A stretch of DNA of 62,669 bases from positions 1 to 62,669 of the forward strand of contig NZ_CCAS010000022.1 in the NCBI RefSeq assembly GCF_000612625.1. Reading direction: 5' to 3'. A program made the translations under genes and the position numbers. Positions 61,393 through 62,669 of this stretch are shown one piece after another. Every line of letters starts with the position of its first letter. Within the stretch, counting starts at the first letter, position 1. The stretch comes from Neobacillus jeddahensis (lineage in GTDB: Bacteria; Bacillota; Bacilli; Bacillales; Cytobacillaceae). The notes under the pieces are model-generated. The model ran no database searches. It was not told the origin of the DNA and saw only the letters and a program-made list of their open reading frames with translations.

Positions 61393-62669
61393 TTAATAAA
61401 TACTAAAGTAATGATTTATTCCATCAGCAATTGCTTTAGCCAATTTATTTTGATAAGCATCTGTAAATAATTTTTGACGTTCACTTGGATTGTTAATAAA
61501 ACCCAACTCCACTAAAGTAGCAGGCATTGCTGATTCACGTACAACCGCCAAGGTCTCTCCATTTGTTCCACGATTAACAGAACCAGTGTTATTAACCATA
61601 TTTTGTTGAAGTATATTTGCTAGTGCCATACTTCTTGCAATTCTCACTGGGTCATTATGCATAGCACTATTAATTTTCGGTGGATAACCTGGAGTATATT
61701 TATAGTAATAAGACTCAATACCTGAAGCAGCAGTTGTCCCAGATTCGGTTGCATTAGTATGGATACTTACAAAAATATCTGCTTGTAGGTCATTCGCCAT
61801 TTTAGGACGATCAATCAACTCAACTGTAGAATCGTCATTACGTGACATTATTACATTATAGCCAAGATTAACTAGTAATGATTTCACTTTTTTAGCAACA
61901 GCCAAATTCAAGTCTTTTTCACGATACCCACCAGAAATTGCACCAGTATCGATTCCCCCATGGCCTGGATCTAGAAATACGATGAATGGCTCCTTAAATG
62001 CTGCTTTTTCACTAACCGGTTCGCCCTGACCTTTGGGAACCAACTTGATTTCAATGGCTTCGAGGCGCTTAGCAAGACCCTCAGAACCAGCCTTCATCCC
62101 ATTTTCCGCCCAACCTAACCAGCCATTTCCTTGAATATGAACACGATAATAAACATCAAAATAATTTCCAATCTCGCCAGTTAAATTTATTTCGATTGCT
62201 TCCAATCGCTTGCTTTCACCAGATGTTCCAGATACTTCACCATTTGATACATTATTTGTCCAACCATAACTTTGTACATGGGTAGAATAGGAAATTCCTC
62301 CACTATAAGAAGAATTCTTTAGGTTGATTTTAATTGCTTCTAAGCGTTTCCCTTCTCCGACTGTTCCACTGATTGCTCCATTCACTTCATTATTCAACCA
62401 ACCATGTGTTTGAACATGAGTTGAATAAACCACAGAGGGTGCTGTAAGAAATGGCTTGTCAGTTGAACCTGGAGGATTGCCGCCTTTTGCGACTAATATT
62501 ATTTCAACTGCCTCTAAACGTTTACTTAATTCACTTGTACCTGCAGACTCACCATTTTTGGCCCACCCTAACCAACCAAATGATTGTGAATAAACGCGGT
62601 AGTATACATCATAATGGTTTGAGATCTCTCCAGTTAACTTAACTTGAATAGCTTCAACTCGTTTATTCT
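61393..62669 (-). CDS. N-acetylmuramoyl-L-alanine amidase with ChW-like repeats, 5' end beyond window
   Basis: The frame is open to the right edge (at least 425 codons). Visible are parts of five tandem repeats of ~45-50 residues, each with the pattern ...QxxGWLxWxxNGxxxGTxxxxKRLEAIEIxL, which is the ChW (clostridial hydrophobic Trp) repeat. A C-terminal Amidase_3 domain follows: FLDPGHGGIDTGA with the Zn His, GGYREKDLNLAV with Glu, VSIHTNA with His and VELGFINNPSE with the catalytic Glu. It cleaves the lactyl-alanine bond of peptidoglycan outside the cell; the repeats probably hold it to the wall. A start at 62433 would cut through a repeat and is unlikely. Confidence 0.9.
   Translation of the reverse strand, partial: NKRVEAIQVKLTGEISNHYDVYYRVYSQSFGWLGWAKNGESAGTSELSKRLEAVEIILVAKGGNPPGSTDKPFLTAPSVVYSTHVQTHGWLNNEVNGAISGTVGEGKRLEAIKINLKNSSYSGGISYSTHVQSYGWTNNVSNGEVSGTSGESKRLEAIEINLTGEIGNYFDVYYRVHIQGNGWLGWAENGMKAGSEGLAKRLEAIEIKLVPKGQGEPVSEKAAFKEPFIVFLDPGHGGIDTGAISGGYREKDLNLAVAKKVKSLLVNLGYNVIMSRNDDSTVELIDRPKMANDLQADIFVSIHTNATESGTTAASGIESYYYKYTPGYPPKINSAMHNDPVRIARSMALANILQQNMVNNTGSVNRGTNGETLAVVRESAMPATLVELGFINNPSERQKLFTDAYQNKLAKAIADGINHYFSIY

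Noticed and set aside
1..62669. CRISPR arrays, rRNA or tRNA genes, prophage or replication origin
   Set aside because: No regularly spaced repeats, no rRNA/tRNA sequences, no phage structural genes and no DnaA-box clusters were seen on either strand.

Overview
The window reads as a chromosomal segment of a Bacillaceae bacterium, probably a Bacillus relative outside the B. subtilis group. The basis is preserved B. subtilis-type gene order (tagO-yvyE-degS-degU-degV-comFA-comFC ... hpf-secA-prfB-yvjA-cccB-ftsE-ftsX-ctpB-minJ), low G+C, strong GGAGG-type ribosome sites and many rho-independent terminators. Nothing was run: assignments come from reading the proteins and the DNA.

Left part (1-19 kb): the start of a YthA-type cytochrome bd oxidase, preceded by a possible 31-residue membrane peptide; a CtaG-like protein; a CmpB-like membrane protein; an FMN reductase; a sporulation-kinase-like sensor; and a Cd/Zn-type P1B ATPase whose first metal-site Cys codon is an in-frame TGA. 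Then follow minJ, a chemotaxis receptor under a c-di-GMP-I riboswitch, ctpB, a CwlO-like coiled coil fused to an M23 peptidase, ftsX, ftsE, cccB, yvjA and prfB with its +1 frameshift.

Middle (19-35 kb): where prfB and secA would normally be neighbours there is a SEC-C/TPR protein and a seven-gene minus-strand cluster: two membrane-anchored NapC-like multiheme cytochromes (10 and 12 CXXCH), a TPR protein, an NHL-repeat protein, two tandem hexaheme secreted cytochromes and one heptaheme cytochrome. Together they carry 41 haem motifs. The arrangement suggests a quinol-to-outside electron conduit. TTTGTGAAT sites resembling the ResD motif lie in both of its major upstream regions. After it come secA, a DUF5667-like secreted protein and hpf. 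The flagellar block usually found between comFC and hpf is absent.

Right part (35-62.7 kb): competence genes, degV/degU/degS, yvyE, two tagO paralogues, and a surface polysaccharide locus: dTDP-rhamnose rfbDBCA, five family-2 glycosyltransferases, a Wzy-like polymerase, a Wzx flippase, UDP-glucose dehydrogenase, an LCP ligase and an amidase with ChW-like repeats that runs off the right edge. A 3.1-kb mobile element (RHH-like protein, 650-aa zinc-ribbon/HTH DDE-like transposase, small membrane protein) sits between the LCP gene and wzx. It is bounded by 62-bp inverted repeats (59/62 identical), each containing a complete terminator hairpin.

Most worth following up: the TGA (possible selenocysteine) in the metal ATPase, the multiheme conduit, the terminator-bounded transposon, and an unassigned four-hairpin RNA-like element upstream of the M23 gene.
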